Made by a program: the position numbers and the translations under genes. 64,000 nucleotides of DNA from Nyssa sinensis. Taxonomy: Eukaryota; Streptophyta; Magnoliopsida; Cornales; Nyssaceae. This document shows, one piece after another, positions 62,202 through 64,000 of the stretch. Positions within the stretch are counted from its first letter, which is position 1; every line of letters starts with the position of its first letter. The stretch is taken from NCBI GenBank assembly GCA_008638375.1, contig CM018035.1, positions 8,211,577 to 8,275,576 of the forward strand. Direction: 5' to 3'. The notes under the pieces were generated by a model. The model did not search any database. It was not told the DNA's origin and worked only from the letters and a program-made list of their open reading frames with translations.

Positions 62202-64000
62202 CTAGGGTCTCCCAATGATGACGTTGTATGGAGACTTCATGTTCAACACCATGTACTCTGAGATGGTGGTCTTCTGCCCTTCACCTTCCCCAATAGTGGT
62301 AGGAAGGTCAACTCTCCCCAGGGGGGTGCTGAGGCTGCCATCAAAAGCTGCCATTACGGCAGTGGTGGGTTTGACGCTGTCCTGGTCTATGCCCATCCGC
62401 TTAAGCGGTTCATAAAATAGAATGTTGACTGAGCTGCCAGTGTCGACTAGGACTCTTCTAGTTTCGAAGTTGGCGATTCTGAGGGTGATAACAAGGGCAT
62501 CACTGTGAGGGCAGTGTACCCCTGCTAGATCTTGCTCGGAGAACTGGATCTCTGGCCCTGGCTTGAGCCTCTTTTCGACGTTAGAGACCTGCAAGATGTT
62601 TGGGGCGGTTCTGGCCTCCCGAGCATATCTTTTTCTTGCCCTGTTGGACATTCCTGTAACAGGGGAGTCAGCATGGAGGACGTAGATAACATGGTTGTTC
62701 TGCCTCTGAGGCTCGTTTCGTCCTTCCCGCTGCTCTTGCCTCTGTTCGGGCCTCTGATCTGTCCGCTGCTGAGGCTTGTCTTCTTGGGGGTTCTGCCTTC
62801 CGTCTTGTTTGACGAACTCCCGAAGACGTCCCTTCTTTATGAGCTGTTCTATCTCATATCGGAGGGTCCTGCAAGTGTTAGTAGTATGCCCATGATCTTT
62901 ATGGAAATTGCAATACTTACTTTGGTCCCGCAGGCTGGGATCTCCTTTGATCGGCTCTGGCCACCTCAGGTTCTCCCGATCTCGGATCTGCCGGAGTACC
63001 TGGTTCGGAGTGGTGTTCAAAGGCGTGAAGTTGGTGAACTCCCTTGGTGCGGAGTTGTACACAGCTCTGGGAGCTGTTTTCTTATCTGGGCTTCTGACCC
63101 TCTTTTTGTTGGAGTCTCTTCTGTGATCCTCCTTCTTATGGTCCTCCCGCTTCGGATTATCCCTTTGGGTCTGATCCTTGCCCTTCTGGGCTGAGCGGTT
63201 GGCTTCTTCCAGGTTGATGTATTTTTTGGCCCGATCCATCAATGCTGCCATATCAGCCGGGGGCTTTTTGTCAAGGAGTCTCTGAAGCCACCTTGGGCAA
63301 GCCCGGTAGTAAGGGCCGCAACAAGGAATTTCGGGCTGCAATCCGTGATCTCAGTGAGCTCGGTGTTGAAGCGGGCAATGTAGGCCCGGAGGGATTCCTC
63401 CCTAGTCTGCCTAACGTTCAGCAGGAATTCTGGTCCCCTTCTGAGCCTCCTGCTGGTCATAAACCTATCCAAGAACTGTCTACCGAGCTCGTAAAAGCTG
63501 GCAACGGAGTTCGGAGGGAGGTTGTGGAACCACTTCAGAGCCGTTCCCTTCAAGCTAGTGATGAACGTTCGGCACATGAAAGCATCTGAGGCTCCGTGAA
63601 GGGCCATCGTATGCTGGTAATGAGATAGGTGATCTCCTGGATCTCCAGATCCGTCGTAGAGAGTGAATTTGGGCACCACGAACTTTCTAGGCCTCTCTTC
63701 AGACATGATGGCGTGGGTAAACGGAGTGGCTAGTCTTCTGAGCAGCCTGGCCAGTTCGTCCTGCTCTGGAGGGTTCTGAGGTCCTCTTAAGCCGATTGTC
63801 CGGTCCATAGACTCGGCAATCTCCTCTTCCCTTCGCGGGTCTCTGAGTCTGACATCTTGTGAACCCTGCCTGACAGCCTCGGCTTCAGGGTAATAGGGTG
63901 GAGTGCGCCCTTCGGATGGAGGAGGAATCCGAACCGGTGGGGCTGGCGCTGCATGATAAGGTTCCTGTGGTGCTGGGGGTGCTCCCGAAACCCTAGGAGT
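62199..64000 (-). pseudogene. gag: Tat gag and aspartic protease, partial
   Basis: The frame is open from the window edge through a Pro-rich leader. It continues past MDRTIGLRGPQN (63808) and the gag domain (PKFTLYDGSGDPGDHLSHYQHTM, SLKGTALKWFHNLPPNSVASFYELGRQFLDRF) to about 63260. There a G-run of five (63259-63263), where six are needed, shifts the frame by one. The other frame continues with KKPPADMAALMDRAKKYINLEEA, a Gln/Arg-rich linker, a possible degenerate zinc region (YCNFHKDHGHTTNTC), and the protease motif RRVLVDTGSSVNILF. It ends with NVIIGRP and a TAG at 62199-62201. Gag forms the particle; the protease cuts the polyprotein. Confidence 0.87.

Larger units (their letters stand above)
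53318..64000 (-). mobile_element. Ty3/gypsy retrotransposon, Tat lineage, running off the window
   Basis: Reading on the minus strand from the window end: gag, aspartic protease, RT, two RNase H domains, integrase, a long 3' region with an opposite-strand ORF, a G-rich polypurine tract and a 3' LTR. Two RNase H domains in tandem plus an extra antisense ORF are marks of the Tat lineage. The 5' LTR, primer-binding site and most of the gag leader lie beyond 64000, so the element exceeds 10.7 kb. In-frame TAG stops at 61433, about 62056 and 62199 and one frameshift at 63259-63263 make this copy non-autonomous. Confidence 0.88.

Overview
The window is nuclear DNA of a flowering plant, almost certainly a eudicot. 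It has AT-rich intergenic sequence, GT-AG introns, plant-specific protein families (an EMB1006-type PPR protein, a plant-type adenosylhomocysteinase with the plant insertion, a HAL3-type decarboxylase, a GDSL esterase, a pectate lyase) and a dense load of plant transposons. It starts exactly on a HindIII site (AAGCTT), which would fit the end of a HindIII BAC insert.

Layout. 1-2019: AT-rich, no gene. 2020-6234: a non-autonomous hAT-like element with an 8-bp target duplication, carrying inside it a 5'-inverted (twin-primed) L1-type LINE. 6235-9260: the promoter, 5' UTR and first coding exon of an MA3-domain translation regulator (MRF/ECIP1-like) on the minus strand; its other exons are not in the window. 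9260-14090: empty. 14095-18099: an EMB1006-like chloroplast PPR gene (minus) with a degenerate tandem copy of its 3' end beside it. 19179-21540: adenosylhomocysteinase (minus). 21660-26566: empty. 26567-29200: a HAL3/phosphopantothenoylcysteine decarboxylase gene (minus). 29598-30127: three 177-bp tandem repeats. 31542-33225: GDSL esterase (plus), with a decayed LINE 3' end just after the stop. 34000-46228: transposon-rich DNA with a CACTA end, a near-perfect hairpin, foldback MITEs, and a CACTA-like element that holds a captured myosin VIII exon and a higher-order satellite array and lies between 480-bp direct repeats. 47729-49903: an intact pectate lyase gene (plus). 49904-53317: empty except for a third foldback MITE. 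53318-64000 (running off the end): a Ty3/gypsy Tat-lineage retrotransposon on the minus strand with 3' LTR, dual RNase H, integrase, protease and gag, and on the opposite strand a spliced extra ORF with its own TATA box.

The host genes are unrelated single-copy housekeeping or cell-wall genes and do not form a pathway. The most striking host-gene pattern is that four of them (PPR, SAHH, HAL3, GDSL) carry five single-base insertions. Each breaks a conserved reading frame, while all splice sites are intact and the codon totals return to the normal family length if one base is ignored. This looks more like consensus error than independent gene death, but raw reads are needed to tell. The retroelements instead carry in-frame TAG stops. 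No tRNA, rRNA or CRISPR array was seen.
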